Shown piece after piece: positions 43,054-51,501 of a stretch of 64,000 bases of DNA. The first letter of the stretch is position 1; every line of letters begins with the position of its first letter. Both the position numbers and the translations under genes were made by a program. The notes beneath the pieces are model-generated. The model was not told where the DNA came from. It made no database searches and saw only the letters and a program-made list of their open reading frames with translations. This DNA comes from Rhodoferax ferrireducens. Its GTDB lineage: Bacteria > Pseudomonadota > Gammaproteobacteria > Burkholderiales > Burkholderiaceae_C. The stretch is from contig NZ_QEII01000314.1 of the NCBI RefSeq assembly GCF_003347515.1, positions 62,001 through 126,000 of the forward strand, given 5' to 3'.

Positions 43054-44130
43054 TCAACCCGCGAGCGCCGGATAGTCCGTGTAACCCTTGGCGCCGGGCG
43101 TGTAGAACGTCTCCGGGGCAGGACCATTCAATGGTGCGTCTTGGCGCATGCGCTCGACCAGGTCAGGGTTGGCGATGAAAGGCCTGCCCATGGCGGTCAG
43201 GTCCGCGCGGCCTTCGCTCAGCGCCTGTTGTGCGCTGGCTTTGTTGAGCCCGCCGGCGAGGATGAAGGGGCCGTCGAATGCAGCCTTCAAATCGGCCTTC
43301 AGCTTCACCGGAACAGGCGGGGCGCCCATGGCCGAATGGTCCAGGACGTGAACGTACATGAGGCTGAGTGCGGAGAGTTGCTTCACCAGAGCCAGGTACT
43401 GTTCGTCCACGCCCTCGAATGCGCCGGTGCTATTGACCACACCGTGAGGCGACAGGCGGATGCCGACTCGCTCAGCGCCGATCTCCTTCACGGCCGCACG
43501 GGCGACCTCGAGCACCAGCCGGTTGCGCCCTTCGGCGGTGCCGCCGTAGCCGTCGGTGCGGCGGTTGACATTGGCGTTCAGGAATTGCTCAAGAAGGTAA
43601 CCGTTGGCCGCGTGCAATTCAATGCCGTCAAAGCCGGCCTTGATCGCGAGGCGTGCGGCCGTTGTGTACTCTGCAATCACGGCCTGGATGTCGGCCTCGG
43701 TCATGACGCGCGGCGGCGTGTGCGGCTGGCTGCCTTGCGTATCGGTCCACATCTCGCCAGGGCAGGTCTCGGGCGAAGGTCCAAAAACTTCGGCGCCGGC
43801 CGGCAGGTTGGCCTGGTGGGACACCCGACCGGTATGCATCAGCTGCACGACGATCTTGCCGCCCTTGGCATGGACCGCGTCGGTCACCAGCTTCCAGCCT
43901 TGCACCTGGGCGTCATTGAACAGACCCGGTATCCGGGCATAGCCCAAGCCGTTGGGCGACGGTGAGGTTCCTTCCGTGATGATGAGGCCGGCGCTTGCAC
44001 GCTGGGCGTAGTAGGTGGCCATCAGGCTATTGGCCGTGTTGTTGTCGCTCGCGCGGCTGCGCGTGAGCGGGGACATCACAGTGCGATTGTTGAGCGGGGT
44101 GGCACGCAGGGAGAAGGCTTCGAAGAGCAT
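43054..44130 (-). CDS. Old Yellow Enzyme family alkene reductase (NemA-like)
   Basis: The 358-residue FMN protein starts MLFEAFSLRATPLNNRTVMS and has the OYE features: TPLNNRTVMSPLTRSRAS near the FMN site, QLMHTGRVSHQANLPAG, the substrate pair His/Asn and Tyr in GFDGIELHAANGYLLEQFLN (about 170-189), RRTDGYGGTAEGRNRLVLEV and the RPFIANPDLVERM end. OYEs reduce alpha,beta-unsaturated carbonyls, nitro compounds and maleimides with NAD(P)H. In E. coli nemA is controlled by the TetR-type NemR; here a TetR gene heads the cluster but its sites differ from NemR's. Confidence 0.94.
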   Translation of the reverse strand: MLFEAFSLRATPLNNRTVMSPLTRSRASDNNTANSLMATYYAQRASAGLIITEGTSPSPNGLGYARIPGLFNDAQVQGWKLVTDAVHAKGGKIVVQLMHTGRVSHQANLPAGAEVFGPSPETCPGEMWTDTQGSQPHTPPRVMTEADIQAVIAEYTTAARLAIKAGFDGIELHAANGYLLEQFLNANVNRRTDGYGGTAEGRNRLVLEVARAAVKEIGAERVGIRLSPHGVVNSTGAFEGVDEQYLALVKQLSALSLMYVHVLDHSAMGAPPVPVKLKADLKAAFDGPFILAGGLNKASAQQALSEGRADLTAMGRPFIANPDLVERMRQDAPLNGPAPETFYTPGAKGYTDYPALAG

Positions 44131-44197
44131 GGGGTTGTCCTTGGAAAAATGGAAAAGGGAGAGAAAGGAAAGAGCAGCAACGGTCAGTTAGCTGGAA

Positions 44198-44998
44198 TCA
44201 ACCGATCTTGTAACGAGGGGCCGGCGTTCCAGCTTGGGTACCCGCGAACAGTTCGGAGCGAGCTGCTTCGTACTTTTCCCACAGACTTGCATCGGCGACT
44301 GACGGCCAGGTGATCGTTTCGCCCTGGTCCAGGCCCGCCAGCGCCGCATCGACCATGTGCTCGGTTGTCATCAAGGTCTCCTTGTTGAGGGCCGCCAGTG
44401 GGACGCCCGACAGATCCCAGAGCTCGGTGGCTGTCGACGCTGGCAGGACCAGCTGAACCTTCACCCCGGTTTCAGCCAGTTCTTGCTGCAAGCCTCTGCT
44501 GTATTGCAATACGAAGGCCTTGGTACCGCTGTAGATGGCGCTGATCGGCAGCGAGTGGACGGCCAGGACGGAAGCGATGTTGATGATCAGGCCCTGGTTC
44601 CTCGCCACGAAGGCCGGCACCGCAGCTTGCGTCAGGCGCGTCAGTGCGGTGATGTTGAGGGCAATCTGGGACAGCACGTCGTTTGCAGACGTCTGGGCAA
44701 CAGGTGCCAGGCGCGCAACACCGGCATTGTTCACCAGGACTTGCACATCCGCATTGGTGGCCAGAATCGTCTCGATTCGCGCCACATCCTGATCTTTGGT
44801 CAGGTCGGCCACGATTGGATCCGCTTTGACGCCGTGCGCCTTTGAGACCTGCGTGCAGAGGGCTTCCAGGCGGTCAGCGCGCCGGGCGACAAGGATGAGA
44901 TCGTATCCACGCGCAGCGAGGCGATCCGCATAGACGGCGCCGATGCCGGAGGAAGCCCCGGTGATAAGGGCGAATTTTTTAGAACGAGGATTTGTCAT
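44198..44998 (-). CDS. SDR-family oxidoreductase
   Basis: The 266-residue protein MTNPRSKKFALITGASSGIG has TGASSGIG (about 13-20), ARRADRLEAL cofactor contact, NNAGVARLAP (about 91-100), catalytic Ser in NIASVLAVHSLP, YSGTKAF (Tyr/Lys about 155-159) and the PASTATELWD cap. NADP preference is likely from the ARRADR motif. It lies between the OYE gene (67 bases) and the hydrolase at 45051 (52 bases), on the same strand, so it is probably transcribed with them. Confidence 0.93.
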   Translation of the reverse strand: MTNPRSKKFALITGASSGIGAVYADRLAARGYDLILVARRADRLEALCTQVSKAHGVKADPIVADLTKDQDVARIETILATNADVQVLVNNAGVARLAPVAQTSANDVLSQIALNITALTRLTQAAVPAFVARNQGLIINIASVLAVHSLPISAIYSGTKAFVLQYSRGLQQELAETGVKVQLVLPASTATELWDLSGVPLAALNKETLMTTEHMVDAALAGLDQGETITWPSVADASLWEKYEAARSELFAGTQAGTPAPRYKIG

Positions 44999-45050
44999 TG
45001 ATAGCTTTCTAATTAAATTGAGTGCTTAACGTGCGAATGCCTGAATCTGC

Positions 45051-45989
45051 CTATCGGGCAAGGAACTCCAGTGCGCTGGGCACGAAATCGGCATGGAACT
45101 GGAATATGCCGCCATGACCCGCATCGGGATAAACGATCAAGGTGCTGTTCGGAAGCCGCCGCGCCAAGTCGTGGGTGTTCGGCGTCGGGACCATGCGGTC
45201 AGCATCACCATTGACCACGAGTACGGGTTGCTTCACGACCGAGAGGTCCACGGGTTCTTTTTTGCCCCAGGCACGCAGCGCCTCCAACTGGGCTAGAAAT
45301 GCACTCACGGTGATTTCCTTGTCACGATTCTCAGAGCGCTCCTTCAGTCGATCAAGGAACGCCTTGCCAGCCTCGATGCCATTGGGTGTACGCGTGAAGA
45401 ACAGGTACTGCTTCGCATCCTGGCCCGTAAAGAAGCCCCTGAGCATGTCGTAGAAGGTCACACCCGACACTGAACTGATGCCCTCGCCACCCGCAGGTCC
45501 TGTTCCTGCGAGAACCATTTTTCGCACGAGTTGTGGCTCCTTCAAAACGATTTCCTGGGCAATCATGCCGCCCATGGAAAATCCCAAGAGGTCAACCTGC
45601 TTGAGCCCCATCGCCTGGATGAAAGTGATGGCGTCGTCGGCCATTTGCGCCATCGAATTCGACGGTGAACCACTCGACGCCCCGATGCCGCGGTTGTCAA
45701 ACGCGATGACGTGGTGCTTGGCGGCAATGCCATCCACGATGCGCGGATCCCAGTTGTCGAGTACGGCTGCCAGGTGGACGAGAAGCACCACCGGCGTGCC
45801 ACCATTGCTCTTCCCCAGCTCGCGGTACGCGAAGCTCACGCCGTCTGCCGTGATGGTTTGCGTTGCTACGGTTTTCCAAGAATTTTGGGTTACACCTTGG
45901 GGTATCGCTGCTGGCAACTCAGTGGCTGTCGCATAGAGGGATGCGGCCAACGTGAGTCCGAAGATGGCGAACTTGAGTAAATGCTTCAT
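45051..45989 (-). CDS. exported alpha/beta hydrolase
   Basis: The 312-residue protein MKHLLKFAIFGLTLAASLYA has a signal peptide cleaved near ATA (about 20-22), so it acts in the periplasm. Oxyanion region LLVHLAAVLDNWDPRIVDG, nucleophile elbow GFSMGGMIAQEIVLKEP (Ser about 139), acid in VNGDADRMVP and His in PDAGHGGIFQF are present. Its start overlaps the stop of the upstream SDR gene by 4 bases. Paralogue of the cytoplasmic hydrolase at 41243, which has no signal peptide. Confidence 0.92.
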   Translation of the reverse strand: MKHLLKFAIFGLTLAASLYATATELPAAIPQGVTQNSWKTVATQTITADGVSFAYRELGKSNGGTPVVLLVHLAAVLDNWDPRIVDGIAAKHHVIAFDNRGIGASSGSPSNSMAQMADDAITFIQAMGLKQVDLLGFSMGGMIAQEIVLKEPQLVRKMVLAGTGPAGGEGISSVSGVTFYDMLRGFFTGQDAKQYLFFTRTPNGIEAGKAFLDRLKERSENRDKEITVSAFLAQLEALRAWGKKEPVDLSVVKQPVLVVNGDADRMVPTPNTHDLARRLPNSTLIVYPDAGHGGIFQFHADFVPSALEFLAR

Positions 45990-46690
45990 GATGCCTGGGG
46001 CAGGTAGGCTGGACGTGGTGCCGTCAGACCTTGCCGGATCTGTTGGGTCAGCGCATCGGCCAGCACTTCATCCGCACCCGCTTCCAGTCCGTCCAGCGCG
46101 CGCTGGACGATTTCCTCGGCGCTGCTCTTCTGAACTTCGAAGCCCCGTGTGAGATCGGTATCGACATAGGCCATGTGCAAGCCCAGCACCTGGGTCTTCT
46201 GCCCCGCCAGCTCATGGCGCAGTGCATTCGTCAGCGACCAGGCTGCCGACTTGCTCGCCGAATAGGCGGCCAACTCGCCACCGTTGATCCACGATGCGAC
46301 CGACAACACATTGAGCAGCGCGCCACCGCCATTGGCTTTGAGCACGGGCGCAAAGGCCTTGCTCATGTTCAGCATGCCAAAGACGTTGGTCTCAAAAATG
46401 CGGCGTGTGACTTCATCACTGTCCGGTGCGAGAAACCCGCCGGGTTGGGCGATGCCCGCGTTGTTAATCACCAGCGTCACATCAGATGCTTGTTGAACGG
46501 CAGCAGCGACCTCTTCAGGTTTGGTGACGTCAAGCTGCAAAGCCTCGACACCCGGCAAGGTCACGGAGGCGGGATTGCGCGCGGCAGCGTAGACCTTGCG
46601 CGCGCCACGGGCGAGCAAAGCGCGCGCAAAGGCCAGACCGATTCCGCGGTTGGCGCCGGTGATAAGAACAACAGAATTTTCAATTTTCAT
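45986..46690 (-). CDS. SDR-family oxidoreductase
   Basis: The 234-residue protein MKIENSVVLITGANRGIGLA has TGANRGIG (about 11-18), a shorter segment after the second strand (AARNPASVTL), NNAGIAQPGG (about 77-86), Ser in NVLSVASWINGG and YSASKSA (Tyr/Lys). Probable operon head for the group 45986 down to 41243, because a palindromic site matching those at the TetR and acuI promoters lies 31 bases upstream (46721-46738). Confidence 0.92.
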   Translation of the reverse strand: MKIENSVVLITGANRGIGLAFARALLARGARKVYAAARNPASVTLPGVEALQLDVTKPEEVAAAVQQASDVTLVINNAGIAQPGGFLAPDSDEVTRRIFETNVFGMLNMSKAFAPVLKANGGGALLNVLSVASWINGGELAAYSASKSAAWSLTNALRHELAGQKTQVLGLHMAYVDTDLTRGFEVQKSSAEEIVQRALDGLEAGADEVLADALTQQIRQGLTAPRPAYLPQAS

Positions 46691-46720
46691 GGGGGACTCC
46701 TGGGGTTAAATGGGTACTAG

Positions 46721-46738
46721 GCATGACGAACGTCATAC
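46721..46738 (-). promoter_or_regulatory. TetR-type operator in front of the SDR-led operon
   Basis: On the minus strand this is GTATGACGTTCGTCATGC, a palindrome with ATGACG/CGTCAT arms. It shares TATGA...C.TCATGC with the sites at 49101-49118 and 49740-49757. Its TATGAC could serve as a -10 element for the SDR gene starting at 46690, so binding would block transcription. Confidence 0.65.
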
Positions 46739-46774
46739 AAAAAGACGTGCCATTGCGTGAGCAATGGCGACGAT

Positions 46775-47776
46775 TCAGCGAACCTTGATCACAGCCTTGC
46801 CTTTGGCACGTCCGCTTTCGACGTAGGCCAATGCCTCGTTGGTGGATTCGAAGGAAAAGACCTTGTCGACGACCGGGCGTATGGCGCCCGACTCGATCAA
46901 GGGCGTGATCTGCCGCAACTGGCTCCCGCTGGCTTTCATGAACAGGAAGGAGAAGCCGACATGGAGGCGCTTCGCTTTTCTGCGGGTTCCAAAACTCAGA
47001 GCGCGCATCACCTGTTTCACAAACCAGGGGGCCTTGATTTCTTCAGCAAACGCGGGATCAGGGGGGCCAGAGATGGAGATGAGTTTTCCGCCGGGTTTGA
47101 GCACATTGAGAGACTTCCCTAGCGTTTTGCCATCCTGGCTGTTCAGGACCACGTCGTAGTCGCGCAAGACATCCTCAAAGTCCTGCTTCTTGTAGTCGAT
47201 GACGACGTCCGCGCCCAGACTCTTCACGAGCGCGACATTGGTCGTGCTTGTCGTCGTGGCGACGGTCGCGCCCAGATGCTTGGCCAACTGGATGGCAAAA
47301 GTGCCGACACCACCGGAGCCGGCCTGGATGAAGACCTTCTGCCCCTTCTTTAGCTTGGCCCTCTCGACCAGCGCCTGCCAAACCGTCAAAGCCACCAGGG
47401 GAATGGAAGCGGCTTCTTCCATCGTGAGATTCTTGGGCTTGAGCGCCAAGGAGCCTTCTTTGACGGGGACGAATTCCGCGAACGTGCCGATCCGAAAATC
47501 ATCCGGCCGCGCATAAACCTCATCGCCTGGTCTGAACTGCCGCACGCGCGGGCCGACCTTGACGACCACCCCTGCCACATCGTGACCCAAGGCGGTGGGC
47601 AGTTGATAGGGCAGGATGAGCTTGAACTCTCCGCTCCGGATCTTGGTGTCCAGCAGGTTCACGCCTGCGGCGTGGACCTGGACCAGGACTTCGTCATCGC
47701 GCAGCTCCGGCGTCGGCATCTCTGCCAAGCGCAACGCGCGCTTTTTCCCATATCTCTCAAGAATAAATGCTTTCAT
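46775..47776 (-). CDS. NADP-dependent MDR-family oxidoreductase (quinone oxidoreductase-like)
   Basis: The 333-residue protein MKAFILERYGKKRALRLAEM is a zinc-free medium-chain reductase: GHDVAGVVVKVGPRVRQFRPGD, the QAGSGGVGTFAIQLAKHLGA nucleotide motif (about 153-172), VVLNSQDGKTLGKSLNVLKP and GRAKGKAVIKV at the end. Members reduce quinones or alkenals with NADPH. ATG at 47776 is preferred over an upstream extension. The gap to the acuI-like gene is 132 bases with no feature I can identify. Confidence 0.92.
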   Translation of the reverse strand: MKAFILERYGKKRALRLAEMPTPELRDDEVLVQVHAAGVNLLDTKIRSGEFKLILPYQLPTALGHDVAGVVVKVGPRVRQFRPGDEVYARPDDFRIGTFAEFVPVKEGSLALKPKNLTMEEAASIPLVALTVWQALVERAKLKKGQKVFIQAGSGGVGTFAIQLAKHLGATVATTTSTTNVALVKSLGADVVIDYKKQDFEDVLRDYDVVLNSQDGKTLGKSLNVLKPGGKLISISGPPDPAFAEEIKAPWFVKQVMRALSFGTRRKAKRLHVGFSFLFMKASGSQLRQITPLIESGAIRPVVDKVFSFESTNEALAYVESGRAKGKAVIKVR

Positions 47777-47908
47777 GTTTTTTTCCTTATGTAAGTGCGA
47801 CTGCAAGAACGCCATGGCGAGCGCGATCTCGACGGCAACGGCCACCAAGACGTCGGGCCCGACAAATAGTGCCCAGAATGCGGTTGATGGGGAGGTGTCG
47901 CGGCATAT

Positions 47909-48895
47909 TCATGCGTTGACGTCAACGACGGTGCGGCCCTGGACTTGTCCGGCGAACAATCGCTCGACGATCGCGGGCACGTCGGCCAGGGCCACCACCT
48001 GAGTCGTTCGCGCGAGCTTGCCCAGATCGAGGTCCCGCGCCAGTCGTGACCAAGCCTCGATGCGCACTTGTTGGAGCGCATTGACCGAATCGATGCCGGC
48101 CAGCGTTACGTTGCGCAGGATGAAAGGCAGCACCGAGGCCGGAAGATCCATGCCCTGGGCCAGGCCGCAAGCGGTGACCACGCCGCGGTACTTGGTCTGT
48201 GCCAATACATTGGCCAGCGTGTGGCTACCCACCGAGTCGACGGCGCCGGCCCATCTTTCAGCCGCGATCGGCGCGCCCGGCCCCGAGAGGGTCCGGCGAT
48301 CCATGATCTCGGCGGCCCCCAGGCTGCGCAGATACTCGCTTTCCTCAAGTCGCCCTGTGGACGCGACGACGCGGTAGCCCAGACCCGACAGGAGGGCGAT
48401 GGCGATGGAGCCGACGCCGCCATTGGCACCCGTCACGAGAATGTCTCCGTGCTGGGGTGTGAGCCCGCCATGCTCGAGCGCCAGCACCGACAGCATCGCC
48501 GTGTAGCCCGCCGTCCCGATGGCCATCGCGTCCTTGGTGGACAGGGCCGCTGGGAGTTTGACCAGCCACTCGCCTTTCACGCGCGCCCGCTGCGCATAGC
48601 CGCCGTGGTGGGTTTGGCTCAAGCCCCAGCCATTGGCGACGACGCGGTCGCCCGCCGCGATGCCGGGGTATGAGGAGGTCTTGACCGTGCCGGCGAAGTC
48701 GATGCCGGCAATCAGGGGGAACTGGCGAATCACCTCGGCACGACCGGTGATGGCCACGGCGTCCTTGTAATTCACGGTGGAGTAATCGACGTCGACCACG
48801 ACGTCTCCGGGCATGAGGTCTTGTTCGCTCAGCGAGACCACGCTGGTCGTAATCTTGTCACCCGTCTTGCTTGCGAGCAGTGCTTGGAATGTCAT
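47909..48895 (-). CDS. acuI: acrylyl-CoA reductase AcuI/YhdH-family MDR oxidoreductase
   Basis: The 328-residue protein MTFQALLASKTGDKITTSVV is a YhdH/AcuI-type medium-chain reductase with the family motif DVDYSTVNYKDAVAITGRAE, GIDFAGTV, DRVVANGWGLSQTHHGGYAQ, the GANGGVGSIAIALLSGLGY nucleotide loop (about 154-172) and the CGLAQGMDLPASVLPFILRN segment. AcuI reduces acryloyl-CoA to propionyl-CoA with NADPH and lowers acrylate toxicity. It is the first gene after TetR; the 260-base gap between them holds an operator at 49101-49118. Confidence 0.93.
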   Translation of the reverse strand: MTFQALLASKTGDKITTSVVSLSEQDLMPGDVVVDVDYSTVNYKDAVAITGRAEVIRQFPLIAGIDFAGTVKTSSYPGIAAGDRVVANGWGLSQTHHGGYAQRARVKGEWLVKLPAALSTKDAMAIGTAGYTAMLSVLALEHGGLTPQHGDILVTGANGGVGSIAIALLSGLGYRVVASTGRLEESEYLRSLGAAEIMDRRTLSGPGAPIAAERWAGAVDSVGSHTLANVLAQTKYRGVVTACGLAQGMDLPASVLPFILRNVTLAGIDSVNALQQVRIEAWSRLARDLDLGKLARTTQVVALADVPAIVERLFAGQVQGRTVVDVNA

Positions 48896-49100
48896 CGTTT
48901 TCTTTCAAATAGAGTGTTATCAAAGGCCAAAAGCGGCATGCGAAACGGCTAGCCGCCTAGGCTTCGAGTCGAAGGTCTTTCCGAACCCCGGCATCCAGCA
49001 CGCTGGCGGGCGCAAACCTGCGCAGCAGGCGCATGCGGTTGGCCATCAGGTGCACGGCCCAACAAAAGGGTTCGCCGGGGGGGGGCGGTATGTTTATGTC

Positions 49101-49118
49101 GCATGATGATTATCATAT
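49101..49118 (-). promoter_or_regulatory. TetR-type operator between tetR and acuI
   Basis: Minus-strand reading ATATGATAATCATCATGC, with ATGAT/ATCAT arms and a 4-base centre. 15 of 18 bases are identical to the site over the tetR start (49740-49757). It lies 206 bases before the acuI start and includes a possible -10 (TATGAT). Confidence 0.7.
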
Positions 49119-49155
49119 TTATGGGTGAGCGAAAAGGCAGTGAGTCTCCGTGGAT

Positions 49156-49743
49156 TCAGGCGGGAGGCAGGTGCTTCAATGCGGCCGCGCACAAGCTGTC
49201 CGACAGCGCGGGGTCGTCGACCACTCGGGCCAACAGCAATGTGCCCACCATGGTGGAAACGGTCACGAGGGCGCGTTCGTGGGCCCCGGGCTGCCCCCAG
49301 TCAGGCGACTGACGGGCGACAAGATCGATCATTTCCTTGATGTGCCGGGTGGTCACGCGGCGGACTTCGGGCGCCTGGCGCGGTGTCTCCGAGCCCAGTG
49401 CGGCCAGGGGACATCCCATTTCAATCTGCACCAGATGCTCTGGCGAGAGGTAGGCGCGAAGCATGGAGGCCAAAGCCTGTCCGGGAGGCACGCTGGCAAC
49501 AACCCCCGCCACGACGGCGGCTGACTCCGCGCACGCCCGGCCCGCGGCTTCCGCCAGCATGGCCTCGCGCGATGCGAAGTGGGCATAGAAGGCGCCATGG
49601 GTCAGGCCGGCCTCCTTCATGATGTCGGCGACGCCGGTGCCGTCGTAGCCGCTGCGCCGGATCGCCCGCGCCGCGGCGGATACGATGCGCTCGTGGGAGG
49701 CTTCCTTGGCTGCTGTTCTGACGTTGTGCTTTGAATTTCGCAT
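49156..49743 (-). CDS. TetR/AcrR-family transcriptional regulator
   Basis: The 195-residue protein starts MRNSKHNVRTAAKEASHERI with helix-turn-helix TGVADIMKEAGLTHGAFYAH (about 41-60) and a TetR C-terminal ligand domain (EMGCPLAALGSETPR has the single Cys). A Cys in the ligand domain of such reductase-linked TetRs can sense electrophiles, as in NemR; this is inference. Start ATG at 49743; 49755 and 49821 are in frame. The promoter's -10-like TATGAT ends about 8 bases from the ATG, so the mRNA may be nearly leaderless, and the operator 49740-49757 covers the start. Confidence 0.9.
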   Translation of the reverse strand: MRNSKHNVRTAAKEASHERIVSAAARAIRRSGYDGTGVADIMKEAGLTHGAFYAHFASREAMLAEAAGRACAESAAVVAGVVASVPPGQALASMLRAYLSPEHLVQIEMGCPLAALGSETPRQAPEVRRVTTRHIKEMIDLVARQSPDWGQPGAHERALVTVSTMVGTLLLARVVDDPALSDSLCAAALKHLPPA

Positions 49744-49757
49744 GATGCATATCATAC
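49740..49757 (-). promoter_or_regulatory. TetR-type operator over the tetR start codon
   Basis: Minus-strand reading GTATGATATGCATCATGC, with ATGAT/ATCAT arms. It overlaps the ATG at 49741-49743 and the TATGAT -10 candidate, as expected for autorepression. Shares TATGA-N4-C-N-TCATGC with the sites at 49101 and 46721. Confidence 0.7.
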
Positions 49758-49844
49758 ACAATTTCCCAAAAACACGTGCAGGGACATTTTGGCAATGCCG
49801 ACCGACCGACTTGAGGGGCAACCCCCGACCTTGGCAACCGCCTT

Positions 49845-49945
49845 ATTCCATTTCTAAATCATCCGTGTCGTTGTTGCTTCGCCTTGTCGTGCTACAGCAC
49901 TGCCTGCGGCTTCGCGCCTAGACACGAATGATTTGGAAACGGAAT
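49845..49945. repeat. 101-base imperfect palindrome between tetR and speE
   Basis: Arms 49845-49869 (ATTCCATTTCTAAATC...) and 49921-49945 pair over 22 of 25 bases. The 51-base loop contains a smaller hairpin (GTGCTACAGCAC) and two GCTTCGC units. The right arm touches the speE stop codon. It fits a mini-transposable or REP-like element, possibly serving as the speE terminator; sequences like it recur in Comamonadaceae as I remember them. Confidence 0.75.
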
Positions 49946-51501
49946 TACTTCGCCACCTTCCCCCACTCCGCTTCATACGTCGTCACCAGCAGCTGATTCG
50001 ACAAACGGTTCACCGGCGTGGGCAGCCGCGCCATGTCCAGCGGAAAGTCAAACAGGGGCGGCAGGCTGTGCGGTGTAAGGAAGCGCAGGCCTTCAGGCAG
50101 GGCTGTGGGCAGCCGGTACGGCCGGCGGCTGGCGACGACAAAGCCCCATTCACCGAAGCTGGGCACATGCGCGTGGTAGGGCGTGGCCGTGAGCCCGACC
50201 GACTCGATGGTGCTCACCACGGTCCAGAAACTCTTGCGCGCCACCAGCGGCGAGGTGGTCTGGATCACGGCATAACCGCTGGCGGCGAGGTGTTTGTCCA
50301 GCAGCGCGTAAAACGAGTTGGTGTAGAGCTTGCCGATAGAAAAATTGGTGGGGTCGGGGAAGTCCACCACGATCACGTCAAAGGTTTCTGTGCTGCGCTC
50401 CATCCAGCCGAAGGCATCGGTGTTGATGACCTTGACCTTGGGCGACTGCAAGGCCGCGCCATTGAGCTGCACCAGTGTGGTTTGCGTGGAGAAAAGCGTG
50501 GTCATGGCCGGGTCCAGTTCGACCAGGGTGACGCTTTCCACGCCCGGGTATTTCAGGATTTCACGCACCGCCATGCCGTCGCCGCCGCCCAGCACCGCTA
50601 CTTTTTTCGGCACGCCACCAGAAGCTGAGAAGGCCGCCATCACCGGGTGCACCAGCGCTTCGTGGTAACGGTATTCGTCGCGCTGGGCGAACTGCAGGTT
50701 GCCGTTCAAAAACAGCCGGTAGCCGGCCCGGCCCTCGCCACCGCCGTAGGTGAGCACAATGCGCTGGTAGGGCGAGGTGCTGGCAAACACCACGCGGTCC
50801 TGGTACATCTTGTCTTCGGCCCAGGTGGTCATCTGGTCGGCCGCCGCCATGCCGGCGGCCAGCGCGGCCAGCGTGGCGACGCAGGCGAAGGCGTGCGCCC
50901 TGAATTGCCGCAACTCATGGCGAAACAGCCACAGCGCCCACAGGGCCACGGCCGCGTTCATCAGGCCAAACAACAGGCCGGTGCGGATCAGGCCCAGCTG
51001 CGGCACCAGCACCAGCGGGAAGGCGAGCGACACCGCCAGCGCGCCCAGGTAGTCATAGGTCAGCACCTGCGACACCAGGTCTTTCAGCGCGACGTTGCGC
51101 TTGAGGATGCGCATCACCAGCGGAATCTCCAGCCCTACCAGCGTGCCCACTGCCAGCACCAGCGTGTACAGCAACAGGCGAAAAGAGCCAGGCAACCAGG
51201 CGTTAGCTATAAAAAGAATAGCTGGTAGCGCACCACCGACGAGGGCTACCATCAGTTCTATGCGCAAGAAGTGAGCGGGGAGCTGGCGCTCGAAAAAACG
51301 CGACAGATACGAGCCCACGCCCATGGCGAACAGGTAGGTGCCGATGATGGTGGAAAACTGCAGCACCGAGTCGCCCAGCAAATAGGACGCCAGTGCGCCG
51401 GCCGCGAGTTCATACACCAGGCCGCAGGCCGAGACGACAAAAACCGAGGCCAGCAGGGCGACTTCAACCGGGCGCGGCCCGGTCTGCTCGGCCGGGCTCA
51501 C
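49945..51501 (-). CDS. speE: membrane-anchored polyamine aminopropyltransferase (spermidine synthase-like)
   Basis: The 518-residue protein has an N-terminal membrane part with about seven helices (residues 10-220) and a C-terminal spermidine-synthase domain: VAVLGGGDGMAVREILKYPG for decarboxylated AdoMet, ESVTLVELDP, VINTDAFGWM and the catalytic-Asp region VIVVDFPDPTN. A GTG start at 51501 overlaps the DUF350 stop. Such membrane SpeE proteins occur with DUF350, DUF4178, SPFH and SpeH proteins in a locus of unproven function; the exact polyamine product is unknown. A weak repeat-like segment lies in a membrane helix (51219-51250). Confidence 0.88.
   Translation of the reverse strand: MSPAEQTGPRPVEVALLASVFVVSACGLVYELAAGALASYLLGDSVLQFSTIIGTYLFAMGVGSYLSRFFERQLPAHFLRIELMVALVGGALPAILFIANAWLPGSFRLLLYTLVLAVGTLVGLEIPLVMRILKRNVALKDLVSQVLTYDYLGALAVSLAFPLVLVPQLGLIRTGLLFGLMNAAVALWALWLFRHELRQFRAHAFACVATLAALAAGMAAADQMTTWAEDKMYQDRVVFASTSPYQRIVLTYGGGEGRAGYRLFLNGNLQFAQRDEYRYHEALVHPVMAAFSASGGVPKKVAVLGGGDGMAVREILKYPGVESVTLVELDPAMTTLFSTQTTLVQLNGAALQSPKVKVINTDAFGWMERSTETFDVIVVDFPDPTNFSIGKLYTNSFYALLDKHLAASGYAVIQTTSPLVARKSFWTVVSTIESVGLTATPYHAHVPSFGEWGFVVASRRPYRLPTALPEGLRFLTPHSLPPLFDFPLDMARLPTPVNRLSNQLLVTTYEAEWGKVAK
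51219..51250 (+). repeat. probable diverged copy E of the dispersed repeat, inside speE
   Basis: TAGCTGGTAGCGCACCACCG followed by ACGAGGGCTACC. It keeps TAGCTG, GCGC and a GACG(A)GGGCTA core but has diverged. In frame it encodes the helix segment GGALPAILFIA, so the copy may have been fitted to a membrane helix. Weaker than the other copies. Confidence 0.45.

Noticed and set aside
47917-47935. Perfect palindrome GTTGACGTCAAC near the acuI end
   Set aside because: It lies in coding sequence for the C-terminus (VVDVNA) and in no promoter; probably chance.
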